Shown: positions 55,205-63,908 of the stretch, piece after piece | Layout: the number at the start of each line of letters is the position of its first letter | How positions within the stretch are numbered: the stretch's first letter is position 1 | Program-made: the position numbers and the translations under genes | Notes under the pieces: generated by a model | Told to the model about the DNA's origin: nothing | Databases searched by the model: none | The model's input: the letters and a program-made list of their open reading frames with translations, nothing else | Assembly: GCF_001695855.1 (NCBI RefSeq) | Contig: NZ_MBSS01000004.1 | Span: 1 to 64,000, forward strand | Reading direction: 5' to 3' | DNA from: Ensifer sp. LC163 | Lineage (GTDB): Bacteria > Pseudomonadota > Alphaproteobacteria > Rhizobiales > Rhizobiaceae | Length of the DNA: 64,000 nt

Positions 55205-58200
55205 ATGAATCAGGTCGTCCGCTTTCTTCGCGCGACGCTGCGCTTTGGCCTCTATGTGCTTGGCGCTCTCGCGGTCGCAGCCCTTCTTCTCGTCGCCTTC
55301 GTGAGCTTCACGACACCCGGCGCCCGCCTTGTCGCCTGGGCGATCGAGAAATATGCAGCGACCCCCGACCAGATCGTCCGGATTGCCGACCCGAGCCCGC
55401 TCCTGACCGGCCAGTTTACCGCCGGCAGCGTGACGCTGTTCGATGGCGAAGGCATCTATGCGGAGGTTCGCGACCTCTCGCTCAACTGGTCGCCCGCAGC
55501 CCTCTTCTCCTTCCGCTTCGACGCCGCGGCGATATCGGCCGGCTCTGTCCGCGTCGAGCGCATGCCCGTACCTTCGACGGAAACCAAGGAGGTGCGTTCG
55601 ACCTTCGCGCTGCCGGTCGACGTCAAGATCGACGCGATCGATCTGAAGGAAATCGTCATCGGCAAGGCGATCGCCGGCGAGGACCAGTTCCTGACGGCGA
55701 GCGGCAAGGTGAATGCCACCAACGAGAGCATCGCACTCGGGCTAACGGCAGCACAGCGCGATCGGCCCGAGGCCCGCGCCGTTGCCGACATCGTCTTCAA
55801 TCCGGCCGGCAACGAGCTGAAGCTCGAGGCGACCGTCGATGAGCCCGCCAATGGCGTGCTGGCCAAGCTGCTGAGCCTGCCGAACGAACCCGCCGTCAAT
55901 ATCAAGGTGACCGGCGAAGGGCCGCTTTTGGACTGGACCGGAACCGGCACGGCGGCGCTCGACGGCGCCGAGATCCTCAAGCTCGACGGCCGCCATGTCC
56001 AGACGGCCGATGGCATGCACCGGCTCACGCTTTCGGGCGGCGGCGGCTTCGGTTCGCTGGTGCCGCCGGCACTTCGGCCGATGTTCGAGGGTCAGACCAG
56101 CATCGATCTCGCTGCCGTCTTCGACGGCAAGGGCATGGTGCGCGTCGACAAGGGGCATGTGGCGACCGGTGCGCTCGCCTTCGCTGCCTTCGGCACCTTC
56201 GACAGCAAGGGCGAGAACAATTTGCAGGCAAGGCTCGCCGGCACCAACGGCGCCATCGACTTCCGCTGGCCGCTGGAAAAGGGCGAAGCCCGCACCCTGA
56301 TCAACACCGTCAATCTGTCGCTGATCGGCGACGCTCAGTCGGCAATCCTCGACGTGGCGGCCGATGTGGCCTCCGTGGCATTGCCGGACGTGGCGCTCGG
56401 CGCCATCAAGCTGTCGGCCCGGAGCGACGGCTTCAACCTGGCGACACAGTCGGGTCCGATCAAGACGACGATCGAGGTCGGTCAGGCCGGCTTCGACAAT
56501 GCCGATCTCGCCCGGCTGGTCCAGGCGCCGATGAAGATCGTCGGCGATATCTCGGTTGCCGAGGACAGCATCGCCTTTGCGCCGGTGACGCTCGAAAGTC
56601 CCGGCATCGGCGGCACGGTCGAAGGCGCCTTCTCCCGCGAGACCAACACCGTCGCGGCAACCTTCAAGCTCTTTACGGTCCCAGCCGCCCTGCCGCCGGC
56701 AGCCGCGGAAAAATTCGACGGCACTATCGCGCTTGCGGGAAGCCTCAAGACCGGCGCCAACGGCAGCGTCACCGTCGAGAATATCGATCTCAAATCCGGG
56801 ACGATCGAGGCTGCCGGCTCCGTCGCACTCGCCGACGGCAATCTGACCGCAGACCTCAAGGGCGTTCTGCCGGATCTCGGCAAACTGCTGGCCGATGCCA
56901 AGGGCAAGGCCGATTTCACCGCCGCCGTAACCGGACCACTCGCCGAGCTTGGCATCGAGGCGGAGCTGTCCTCGAGCGGCGCGACGCTCGCCGGCCGCAC
57001 GCTCAGCGACCTGACGATCAACGCCGACGCCACCGCCAACCAGAGCAGCCCGCAGGCCAAGCTGACGGCAACCGGTGCGCTCGACGGCCAGCCGATCGAC
57101 GTGCGTGCCGACGTCGTCTCCAGGGATGGCCGCACATCGATCCCGGTGCTTGAAGCCAAGATCGGTGAGAACACGCTGACCGGCGCAATCAACTTCACCC
57201 CCGACTTCAAGCCCGACGGCACCGTCGACTTCAATCTTCCCGACCTCGGGCTGCTTGCCGCGATGGCCGGCCAGAAAGCCTCCGGCGACCTCTCGGGATC
57301 GGCCGCTATCCGGACGACCAACGGCATCACCTCCATCGTTCTCAAAGCTGGCGGCAGCGGCATCAAGCGCGACGACCTGACGATCGCCAAGCCGACGGCC
57401 GACATCACCATTGCCGACCTTTCGGCGCTGGCGATCAAGGGCAGCGTCCGGGCAGAGACGATTGCCCAGGGGGCCAACCGGGTCTCTGGGTTGAGCCTCG
57501 ATTTCACCCAGCAGGCGGGCAAGACGGGCTTTGCCATCGACGGCAAATATGATGGCGGGCCGCTAACGGCCAAGGGCGATCTGACGAGTTCGGGCGGCCG
57601 CACGGAAATCCGTCTTTCCTCTTTCGGCGCCACGCCGAAGCGGATTGCGCTGAAGCTCGCGGCGCCGACCGTGATCGTGATCGAGAAGGGCACCGTGCGC
57701 CTGAATGCTCTCACGATCCAGGCATCGAAGGGCACGATCGCGGTGAGCGGTACTGCCGGCCAAAAGCTTGATATCACCGCGAAGCTCAACGCCCTGCCGG
57801 CAGCCCTGGTCAACGCCTTCGCCCCGGGCCTCGGCGCGGAAGGAGCGATCGGCGGCACCGTCGACATCGACGGAACGGCGGCAGCACCGGTGGTCGCATA
57901 TAACCTCAAATGGTCGGGCGCTTCGCTGGCCGCAGCGCGCACCGCCGGCGTCGGCGCCTTCGACATTTCGGCCGCCGGCAAGTTCGTCAACAACCGTGTG
58001 ACGCTCGATACCACCCTCTCCGGCGCCGGTGGCCTTGCCTTCAAGGGCGGCGGCAACGTCGACATCGGCGGCAACATGCCGATCGCCATGAAGTTCAACG
58101 GCAATGTGCCCTTCGCGCTCGTTGCCAATCTGATGGCCCAGCAGGGCTTCACGCTCACGGGGCAGGCTGCCGTCGATCTGTCGATATCGGGTTCGGCAAA

Positions 58201-59380
58201 AGCGCCGCAGATTGCCGGCACGATCACCACATCAGGCGGACGCCTCGTCGACGTCCGGCGCAACCTCGCGCTCAACAACCTGACGGCCAATGTCGCGCTC
58301 GACGGCAAGCAGGCGACGATCTCCAAGCTTTCCGCCAACCTTGCAACCGGCGGCTCGGTCGAGGTCACCGGCACGGTCGGCACCGTTCCCGGCTCCGGCT
58401 TCCCCGCCAACCTGACGATCCGGCTCAACAACGCCAGCTATGTCGACGGCACGCTGTTCAACGCGCAGCTTGCCGGCGAGATGACCTTGACGGGCCCGCT
58501 GGTTGCCACGCCGACGCTCGGCGGCAAGGTGACGATCCGCAAGGCAGCGATTACCATTCCCGAGAAGCTGCCGACCTCGCTTTCGGCCATCGACATCAAG
58601 CACAAGAACGCGCCGGCCAAGGTGCAGCAGATGGCCAAGGACCTGCGCAAGGACGAGAAGCCGGCAGGCGCCAATGCCAGCGGCGTCATCGCCTTCGATC
58701 TCGGCGTCACCGCCAACCAGGTCTTCGTGCGCGGGCGCGGCATCGATGCCGAGCTCGGCGGCGATCTGACGATCCGCGGCACGGCGGTGCAGCCGACCAT
58801 CTCCGGCGGTTTCGAGATGCGCCGCGGCCGTCTGGAAATCCTCGGCAAGCGCCTGACCTTTACCGATGGCACCATCGGTTTTGGCGGCGACCTGATCCCG
58901 ACGCTCGATCTCAAGGCGACGTCGACCGCCGGCGCGACGACCATCACCGTCAACGTCGCCGGTCTTGCCAACAACCCGCAGATCACCTTCTCGTCGTCAC
59001 CCGCTTTGCCCCAGGACGAAATTTTGGCGCAGCTGATCTTCAACCGCTCGCTGTCCAACCTCTCGGCGTTCCAGATTGCCCAGCTTGCCTCTGCCGTCAG
59101 CCAGCTGGCAGGCGGCGGCTCGACCTCGCTGCTCGACGGCCTGCGCAACAAGCTCGGCGTCGACGATCTCGACGTCACCACCGACGAGAACGGCGGCGCC
59201 TCGGTGCGTGCCGGCAAGTATCTCAACGACCGCACCTATATCGAACTGCAGCAGGGCTCGGATTCAAGCTCCAGCAAGGCTGTGATCAATCTCGATGTCG
59301 GCAAGGGCGTCAAGCTGAAGGGCTCGGCCGCCGGCGACGGCTCGGCATCGGGCGGCATCTTCTTCGAAAAGGAATATTGA
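55205..59380 (+). CDS. tamB: Translocation/assembly module protein TamB
   Basis: A 1391-aa AsmA-like/TamB protein with an N-terminal membrane anchor (about 8-33: LGALAVAALLLVAFVSF), a long repetitive beta-groove of Ala/Gly/Asp-rich repeats and the C-terminal DUF490/TamB domain (about 1080-1391, with FTDGTIGFGGDLIPTLDLKA and SSPALPQDEILAQLIFNRSL). It spans the periplasm and is thought to move phospholipids between membranes. It is coupled to tamA and closed by the hairpin at 59432-59475. Confidence 0.95.
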   Translation: MNQVVRFLRATLRFGLYVLGALAVAALLLVAFVSFTTPGARLVAWAIEKYAATPDQIVRIADPSPLLTGQFTAGSVTLFDGEGIYAEVRDLSLNWSPAALFSFRFDAAAISAGSVRVERMPVPSTETKEVRSTFALPVDVKIDAIDLKEIVIGKAIAGEDQFLTASGKVNATNESIALGLTAAQRDRPEARAVADIVFNPAGNELKLEATVDEPANGVLAKLLSLPNEPAVNIKVTGEGPLLDWTGTGTAALDGAEILKLDGRHVQTADGMHRLTLSGGGGFGSLVPPALRPMFEGQTSIDLAAVFDGKGMVRVDKGHVATGALAFAAFGTFDSKGENNLQARLAGTNGAIDFRWPLEKGEARTLINTVNLSLIGDAQSAILDVAADVASVALPDVALGAIKLSARSDGFNLATQSGPIKTTIEVGQAGFDNADLARLVQAPMKIVGDISVAEDSIAFAPVTLESPGIGGTVEGAFSRETNTVAATFKLFTVPAALPPAAAEKFDGTIALAGSLKTGANGSVTVENIDLKSGTIEAAGSVALADGNLTADLKGVLPDLGKLLADAKGKADFTAAVTGPLAELGIEAELSSSGATLAGRTLSDLTINADATANQSSPQAKLTATGALDGQPIDVRADVVSRDGRTSIPVLEAKIGENTLTGAINFTPDFKPDGTVDFNLPDLGLLAAMAGQKASGDLSGSAAIRTTNGITSIVLKAGGSGIKRDDLTIAKPTADITIADLSALAIKGSVRAETIAQGANRVSGLSLDFTQQAGKTGFAIDGKYDGGPLTAKGDLTSSGGRTEIRLSSFGATPKRIALKLAAPTVIVIEKGTVRLNALTIQASKGTIAVSGTAGQKLDITAKLNALPAALVNAFAPGLGAEGAIGGTVDIDGTAAAPVVAYNLKWSGASLAAARTAGVGAFDISAAGKFVNNRVTLDTTLSGAGGLAFKGGGNVDIGGNMPIAMKFNGNVPFALVANLMAQQGFTLTGQAAVDLSISGSAKAPQIAGTITTSGGRLVDVRRNLALNNLTANVALDGKQATISKLSANLATGGSVEVTGTVGTVPGSGFPANLTIRLNNASYVDGTLFNAQLAGEMTLTGPLVATPTLGGKVTIRKAAITIPEKLPTSLSAIDIKHKNAPAKVQQMAKDLRKDEKPAGANASGVIAFDLGVTANQVFVRGRGIDAELGGDLTIRGTAVQPTISGGFEMRRGRLEILGKRLTFTDGTIGFGGDLIPTLDLKATSTAGATTITVNVAGLANNPQITFSSSPALPQDEILAQLIFNRSLSNLSAFQIAQLASAVSQLAGGGSTSLLDGLRNKLGVDDLDVTTDENGGASVRAGKYLNDRTYIELQQGSDSSSSKAVINLDVGKGVKLKGSAAGDGSASGGIFFEKEY

Positions 59381-59431
59381 GGAGGCGCGCCACCAATGCC
59401 TGCCCCGGCAGACCCTGCTGATTTCGCGACA

Positions 59432-59475
59432 ACGAACAAGCCCGCGGATCGAAAACGATCCGTGGGCTTGTTCGT
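59432..59475 (+). terminator. Strong hairpin after tamB
   Basis: 20-bp arms (59432-59451 and 59456-59475, with one G-U pair) enclose an AAAA loop, 51 bp after the tamB stop. The T-tract is weak, but the stem is unusually stable and can terminate either strand, including the pseudogene from the right. Confidence 0.75.
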
Positions 59476-59522
59476 CATTGCTTCCGTCTGCGAACGCTCG
59501 GGGCCGCATCGCAGCCCGCTCG

Positions 59523-60207
59523 TTACAGCGCCGGGCGAAAATAGATCCCGCTGAGCTTGCCATCAGGGGCAAGCGTCAGACCGCATTCCAGCGTCCCCTT
59601 GTCGAACCGCACATCATAGACATCCGAGCCTTCCTGCAGCACGCCCTTGAACGCCACGCCCTGCAGCAAGCCCAGACGGTCGAACTCCGACTTGACGAGG
59701 GGCGCCTGCGCGCGCGCCAGGGCAGCGAGCGGCGGCGTCATTGCGTCGTAGTCGGGCTCGCCGCGCTGGTGCTCGGCAATGATGCGGCGAAGCAGTGCCT
59801 CGCTGTTCGGAAACGGGATCTTGTTCTTCACCCGCCTCTCCGGGTCGTCGGCAACGGCGCGCGCCTTCGTCTCGTCGATGCGCTTCGCCGCCTGTTCGTA
59901 GCCGCCCTGGTGCAGAACCACACTTTCCGCGTCACCACGCTCGTTGCGGCTGAAGGACAGCTGCGTCACCACGCTCGTTGCGGCTGAAGGACAGCTGCGC
60001 CTGAACGATCCGGTAGAAGAAGACGCCCTCCGTTTCCGGGTAGATTTCGATGGCGCTCTGTCCGGTAAGTTGAGCCATCAGTCCGCCGTCGCGACGGGTT
60101 ATGCTGAGCACGTCGCCGCTGTCGAATTGAAAATCGCCCACCACAGAGCCATGCCTTTCGGGATCGAAACGAACCTCCGTTCGGGGCCGCGCCTGCTCAT
60201 ACTGCAT
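59523..60207 (-). pseudogene. Serine-hydrolase C-terminal remnant, frameshifted
   Basis: A broken gene in two frames. The upstream part (59932-60207) reads a DUF3471-like beta-lactamase-associated domain (GDFQFDSGDVLSITRRDGGL, then AIEIYPETEGVFFYRIVQAQ); the downstream part (59523-59972) continues ESVVLHQGGYEQAAKRIDE and ends VYDVRFDKG...GIYFRPAL. A 34-bp tandem duplication (59929-59996) causes the frameshift; removing one copy restores a 216-aa reading frame. Family members have an N-terminal serine beta-lactamase domain, which is absent. The 5' end abuts repeat copy 3, whose TGCATAAT supplies the apparent ATG. Probably a deletion remnant. Confidence 0.8.
59929..59996. repeat. 34-bp perfect tandem duplication
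   Basis: Two identical adjacent 34-bp units (59929-59962 and 59963-59996; beginning GCGTCACCACGCTCGTTGCG), with identity continuing 3 bp further. Since 34 is not a multiple of three, it shifts the reading frame of the enclosing gene remnant. Confidence 0.95.
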
Positions 60208-60306
60208 AATTCCTTAAATCGGATCCGATTTAAGGATAAAATTATGCAGCAAGTTTAAAGTGTTACAGCGTCCTTTGCGCGTCATATTTGACGCGCGGCG
60301 CTGTAG
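60202..60306. repeat. Two-palindrome intergenic repeat, copy 3
   Basis: A 105-bp element. Outer arms CTGCATAATT (60202-60211) and AATTATGCAG (60240-60249) enclose a perfect inner 24-bp palindrome (60212-60235), then the second palindrome built around GCGTCATATTTGACGC. It is nearly identical to copy 2 at 30312. Its right half encodes the last seven codons and TGA stop of the MerR gene; its left end bounds the serine-hydrolase remnant. Confidence 0.93.
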
Positions 60307-60746
60307 CGTCGCCATGCGACGGTATCCGGCGACAGGTCGGTCATCTTGGTCTCCTTGGCGAGAGTGATGAGTTCATTGATCGAGACGGCCTGACCGCTCG
60401 ATATCTTCTGCAGCGCCGCACCGATCAGCGACAGGCTGTGTTCGACCCGGTCGCGCAGATCGACGAGCGCGGATTGCTGTATCGTCAGCGTCTGACCGAG
60501 GTCCGGTGCGGCCCCGGCAAGCAGGATGGTGATCCTGGTCAGGCTGAGGCCGAGACGCTTCAATGCGAGGATTTCGGTCAGCCGGGCGATTTCCGCGCCG
60601 CCATAGAGCCGCCAGTTCTTTTCCGTCCGGCGCGGCGCGATCAGGCCACGATCCTCGTAGACGCGCAGCGCCCGCACGGTAAGGCCAAGACGATCGGCGC
60701 ATTCGGCAGCGGACAAAAGGGGGTCATGGTTTCGCTTGTCGCTCAT
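60282..60746 (-). CDS. MerR family transcriptional regulator
   Basis: A 154-aa MerR-type regulator: HTH at about residues 10-60 (LSAAECADRLGLTVRALRVY, EDRGLIAPRRTEKNWRLYGG), then a coiled-coil effector region. It lacks the Cys ligands of metal-sensing MerR proteins, so it probably senses something other than a metal. The C-terminal YSAARQI and stop derive from repeat copy 3. A textbook MerR operator/promoter lies just upstream (60766-60796). It is divergent from the APH-type gene. Confidence 0.9.
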   Translation of the reverse strand: MSDKRNHDPLLSAAECADRLGLTVRALRVYEDRGLIAPRRTEKNWRLYGGAEIARLTEILALKRLGLSLTRITILLAGAAPDLGQTLTIQQSALVDLRDRVEHSLSLIGAALQKISSGQAVSINELITLAKETKMTDLSPDTVAWRRYSAARQI

Positions 60747-60765
60747 GGAAGCCTCCTGGAACTAT

Positions 60766-60796
60766 CTTCTAAGGTATGACCTTAGGTTCGGCTCAA
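60766..60796 (-). promoter_or_regulatory. MerR-type autoregulated promoter
   Basis: Minus-strand -35 TTGAGC and -10 TAGAAG are separated by exactly 19 bp, with the palindrome CTAAGGTATGACCTTAG (60769-60785) in the spacer. The overlong spacer with a central dyad is the hallmark of MerR-controlled promoters; the site serves the merR-type gene itself. Confidence 0.75.
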
Positions 60797-60860
60797 GCGG
60801 TATTTTGTGTGGGTAGCATCAAGATTTCGCGCAGGGCGATCGCGCCTGGGTCGGGTTGAC

Positions 60861-61736
60861 ATGGATTCTGCACAATGCCGTCCCTACATGCTCTTTCGCG
60901 CACAGGATGCATTTTCAGCACAACTCGTATTTTCAGGTGAATCTTTGTCTCTTCAGTTTCTCGATATCGATCTTCCGCCGGGACTGGCACCGCTGCTTAA
61001 AGGTTATGACTGGCGAAAGGATAGCCTTGGCCAGTCGGAATCGAGCGTCTTCCTGTTCGACGCCAAAGACCGCCCGCCCCTGGTGCTCAAGGTCGAAGAG
61101 ACCGGCCCCTTTGACGAACTTGTCGATGAGGCCGAACGGCTCGAATGGTTGGGCAGGCACGGCATGCCCTGCCCGCGCATCGTTGCCCGCGAGGTGCATG
61201 CACGACAGAACTGGTTGCTGATGGAGGCTGTCGACGGTGTTGATCTTGCCTCCGGCACCCTTCTTGCTTCGGAGCAGATTGTCCTCATTGCCGAGGCGCT
61301 GCGCCGCATGCATGCGCTCGATGTCGATGCCTGTCCGTTCGATCACCGGATCGGCGCGCGTATCGCGATCGCCAAGCTCAGGGCGGACGCAGGAATAGTC
61401 GACGAGACCGACTTCGACGCGGAGCGTCTCGGCAAGACCGCCGAAGAACTGTTCGTCGAGCTTCAGGCCAGGATCCCGCGGGAGGGAAAGCTGGTCGTCA
61501 CCCATGGCGACGCCTGCCTTCCAAACATCATCGTCAGGGATGGTCGCTTCGCCGGCTTCATCGACTGCAGCCGCCTGGGGGTCGCCGACCCCTATCAGGA
61601 TCTCGCACTGACCTGCCGCAGCATTGCCTACAATCTCGGGGAGGAATGGGTACAGCCGTTTCTCGATCTCTACGGCATCCGCCGCGCCGATCCCGAAAAA
61701 CTCGACTTCTATTGCCTTCTCGACGAATTTTTCTGA
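60861..61736 (+). CDS. Aminoglycoside 3'-phosphotransferase-like kinase (APH family)
   Basis: A 291-aa APH-fold phosphotransferase resembling APH(3'). The N-lobe GYDWRKDSLGQSESSVFLF lines up with APH(3')-II, catalytic loop VVTHGDACLPNIIV holds the active Asp, and the metal site is GFIDCSRLGVADPYQDLAL. An N-terminal extension of about 40 residues precedes the family start. The start at ATG 60861 is tentative (ATG 60888 also possible). It is divergent from the MerR gene. Chromosomal rhizobial homologues need not confer resistance; the substrate is unproven. Confidence 0.85.
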   Translation: MDSAQCRPYMLFRAQDAFSAQLVFSGESLSLQFLDIDLPPGLAPLLKGYDWRKDSLGQSESSVFLFDAKDRPPLVLKVEETGPFDELVDEAERLEWLGRHGMPCPRIVAREVHARQNWLLMEAVDGVDLASGTLLASEQIVLIAEALRRMHALDVDACPFDHRIGARIAIAKLRADAGIVDETDFDAERLGKTAEELFVELQARIPREGKLVVTHGDACLPNIIVRDGRFAGFIDCSRLGVADPYQDLALTCRSIAYNLGEEWVQPFLDLYGIRRADPEKLDFYCLLDEFF

Positions 61737-61773
61737 CGTCGCGGAAAGCGAACGCAAGGTGGCCCGCGCCGCC

Positions 61774-62271
61774 TTATGCGGCGTCGCGGGCCTCGATATC
61801 AAGATCGATGATATCCGCATCACCCATGTCGATGTCTTCCATGGCGTTGAACAGCGCCCAGATATGGCCGAACGGGTCGATGAAGGCGCCGACGCGGTCT
61901 CCGGTCGACAGCGTCTCGGCCGGGTTTCTGAGCGCGGCACCCGCACCGATCGCCCGGCCGATGACCCGGTCGACATCTTTCACATGCAGTTCGAGAATGA
62001 CCGCCGTCGTGCCAAGCGCATGCGGCGATCTCGGCCCGCCAAGCTTCGGCTCGGCGTCCCGGCGCGGATTGGCGCCGGCGATCCGGAAGACGGATTCGCC
62101 GATCCTGAGGTCGGCGCTGGTCAGGATACCGCTCGGCCATTCGTGCCGCTGCACCAGTTCGGCACCCAGCACATCGCGATAAAAGGCAATGGCGCGGTCC
62201 TCATCGCCATGCCTGACAAAAAGCTTCACACAGATCTGCCGATCGGCCAGCCTGCCGCCATTGATGACCAT
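61774..62271 (-). CDS. VOC family protein (PhnB/glyoxalase-like)
   Basis: A 165-aa vicinal-oxygen-chelate fold protein with two betaalphabetabetabeta modules: CVKLFVRHGDEDRAIAFYRD at the start and AVILELHVKDVDRVIGRA with DPFGHIWALFNAMEDI at the end. This arrangement is typical of PhnB-type VOC proteins of unknown substrate. ATG 62271 has the ribosome site GGAGGAT; a TTG further upstream is unlikely. Confidence 0.85.
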   Translation of the reverse strand: MVINGGRLADRQICVKLFVRHGDEDRAIAFYRDVLGAELVQRHEWPSGILTSADLRIGESVFRIAGANPRRDAEPKLGGPRSPHALGTTAVILELHVKDVDRVIGRAIGAGAALRNPAETLSTGDRVGAFIDPFGHIWALFNAMEDIDMGDADIIDLDIEARDAA

Positions 62272-62384
62272 GACATCCTCCAATCTCGGGTGAGGCGCAC
62301 ATCATATACAAAGACGAGAACAAATCAAGAACAATTGGCTCGCAACGCGCTTTTTCACGCTTGCCGGGACGTGGAAAGAAGTCG

Positions 62385-62819
62385 CTAAAATGCGCCCGTC
62401 AGCTTGCTCGTTTTCAACAGGATGTTCGTCTCCGTCACGGTGATGCCGTCGATCAGCCGGATCCGCCGCAAGGTCTCGTCGAACGACACCAAATCGCGGT
62501 CCTCAAGTTCGGCGATGAAGTCCCAGCGGCCGTTGGTACTGTGCAAGGCCCTGACCTGGGGCAAGCCGCGCAACTGCTCGGCAACCCGGTCGGCCATCTT
62601 GCCGTGAACCTCGATCATCACCACGGCGCGCACGCCGGACGCCGGGATTTCCGATCCGGTGCGAATGGTAAAGGCGGCGATCGTGCCGTTAGCGACCAGC
62701 CGGTCGATGCGCGCGGCAACGGTTGCGCGAGATACGCCGGTGCGCGCCGAAAGCGTCGAAACAGGCAGGCGGGCATTCTGGCGCAAGGCACTGATCAGCG
62801 CCTGATCGAGGTCGTCCAT
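62385..62819 (-). CDS. Lrp/AsnC family transcriptional regulator of arginine catabolism
   Basis: A 144-aa Lrp/AsnC regulator: HTH (about 2-60: DLDQALISALRQNARLPVST, GVSRATVAARIDRLVANGTI) and RAM effector domain (AVVMIEVHGKMADRVAEQLR, TETNILLKTSKLTGAF). It is divergent from arginase and rocD, and relatives in agrobacteria and rhizobia activate arginase/ornithine genes in response to arginine. The ATG at 62819 is preferred over GTG 62828. Confidence 0.92.
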   Translation of the reverse strand: MDDLDQALISALRQNARLPVSTLSARTGVSRATVAARIDRLVANGTIAAFTIRTGSEIPASGVRAVVMIEVHGKMADRVAEQLRGLPQVRALHSTNGRWDFIAELEDRDLVSFDETLRRIRLIDGITVTETNILLKTSKLTGAF

Positions 62820-62851
62820 AGCTCTCACTTTGTAAAATTGGACTTGGCAAT

Positions 62852-62879
62852 CTGTCGATCTTATCTTTCCAATCGACAG
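62852..62879. promoter_or_regulatory. Candidate Lrp operator between lrp and arginase
   Basis: CTGTCGAT and ATCGACAG (perfect 8-bp arms, 12-base spacer) lie in the 140-bp divergent gap, in an AT-rich context typical of Lrp-type sites. Binding by the adjacent Lrp is inferred. Confidence 0.5.
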
Positions 62880-62959
62880 TTTTCCATCTTTTTGCTGTCA
62901 CGCCTTTTGACGATAATCCGCGCAACTCACGGGAATCATCAGGAAGGAACAGGGCGGAT

Positions 62960-63883
62960 ATGACGACCATCACGCTGATCGGCGCACCCATCGAGGAAGG
63001 CTCTGGACGACGCGGCGCGGCCATGGGCCCGACGGCGCTTCGTATTGCCGGTATCGACACGGTTCTGCGCGACCTCGGTCACACGGTTTACGACGAAGGC
63101 GACGTCAAGCCGTTGCCGGCGCGTGACCTCGCCAACCACTCCGGCGCCAACAACCTGCAGATCGTCGCCGCCTTCGCCCGCGCGCTGCACGATTCGGTCC
63201 ACGACACCGTGCGCAAGGGCCATTTCCCGATCATTCTGGGTGGCGACCACGCCCTGTCGATGGGCAGCGTTTCCGGCATGGCGCGCTACGCCGCCGAAGT
63301 CGGCCGCCCGCTGTTCGTGCTCTGGCTCGACGCCCATGCCGACTTCAATTCGCCGGCGACCTCGCCGTCGGGCAACATGCACGGCATGCCGGTCGCCTTC
63401 TTCTGCGGCAAGGCCGAGTTCACCCCGATCCTGCCCGCGGACCGGCCGATGGTCGATCCGACCAGGGTCTTCCAGGTCGGCATCCGTTCGGTGGACGACC
63501 GCGAACGCGAAGAGATCGCCGAACATGGCGTGCGCGTCTACGACATGCGTGCAGTCGATGAGCTCGGCATGGCGCACATCATGCGTCAGATCCTCGACGA
63601 AGTGCGCTCGGCCAACGGCCTGCTGCATGTCAGCCTCGACGTCGACTTCATGGATCCGGAGCTGGCACCAGGCGTCGGCACCACGGTTCCGGGCGGCGCC
63701 ACCTTCCGCGAAGCGCACCTGATCATGGAAATGCTCTGGGAAAGCGATCTCGTCTCCTCCCTCGACGTCGTCGAACTGAACCCCTTCCTCGACGATCGCG
63801 GCAAGAGCGCGCGTGTCCTGGTCGAGCTGACCGCGAGCCTTTTCGGCCGCCGCGTCCTTGACCGCCCGACCCGAAGCGCCTGA
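62960..63883 (+). CDS. rocF: Arginase
   Basis: A 307-aa manganese enzyme hydrolysing arginine to ornithine and urea. All metal ligands are visible: H97 (GGDHALSMGS), D124, H126 and D128 (LDAHADFN), and D227/D229 (SLDVDFMDP), plus H141 (GNMHGMP). It is followed 25 bp later by rocD, so the pair converts arginine to glutamate semialdehyde. It is divergent from the Lrp regulator. Confidence 0.96.
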   Translation: MTTITLIGAPIEEGSGRRGAAMGPTALRIAGIDTVLRDLGHTVYDEGDVKPLPARDLANHSGANNLQIVAAFARALHDSVHDTVRKGHFPIILGGDHALSMGSVSGMARYAAEVGRPLFVLWLDAHADFNSPATSPSGNMHGMPVAFFCGKAEFTPILPADRPMVDPTRVFQVGIRSVDDREREEIAEHGVRVYDMRAVDELGMAHIMRQILDEVRSANGLLHVSLDVDFMDPELAPGVGTTVPGGATFREAHLIMEMLWESDLVSSLDVVELNPFLDDRGKSARVLVELTASLFGRRVLDRPTRSA

Positions 63884-63908
63884 GATAGAAAACAACGGAG
63901 GACGACGG

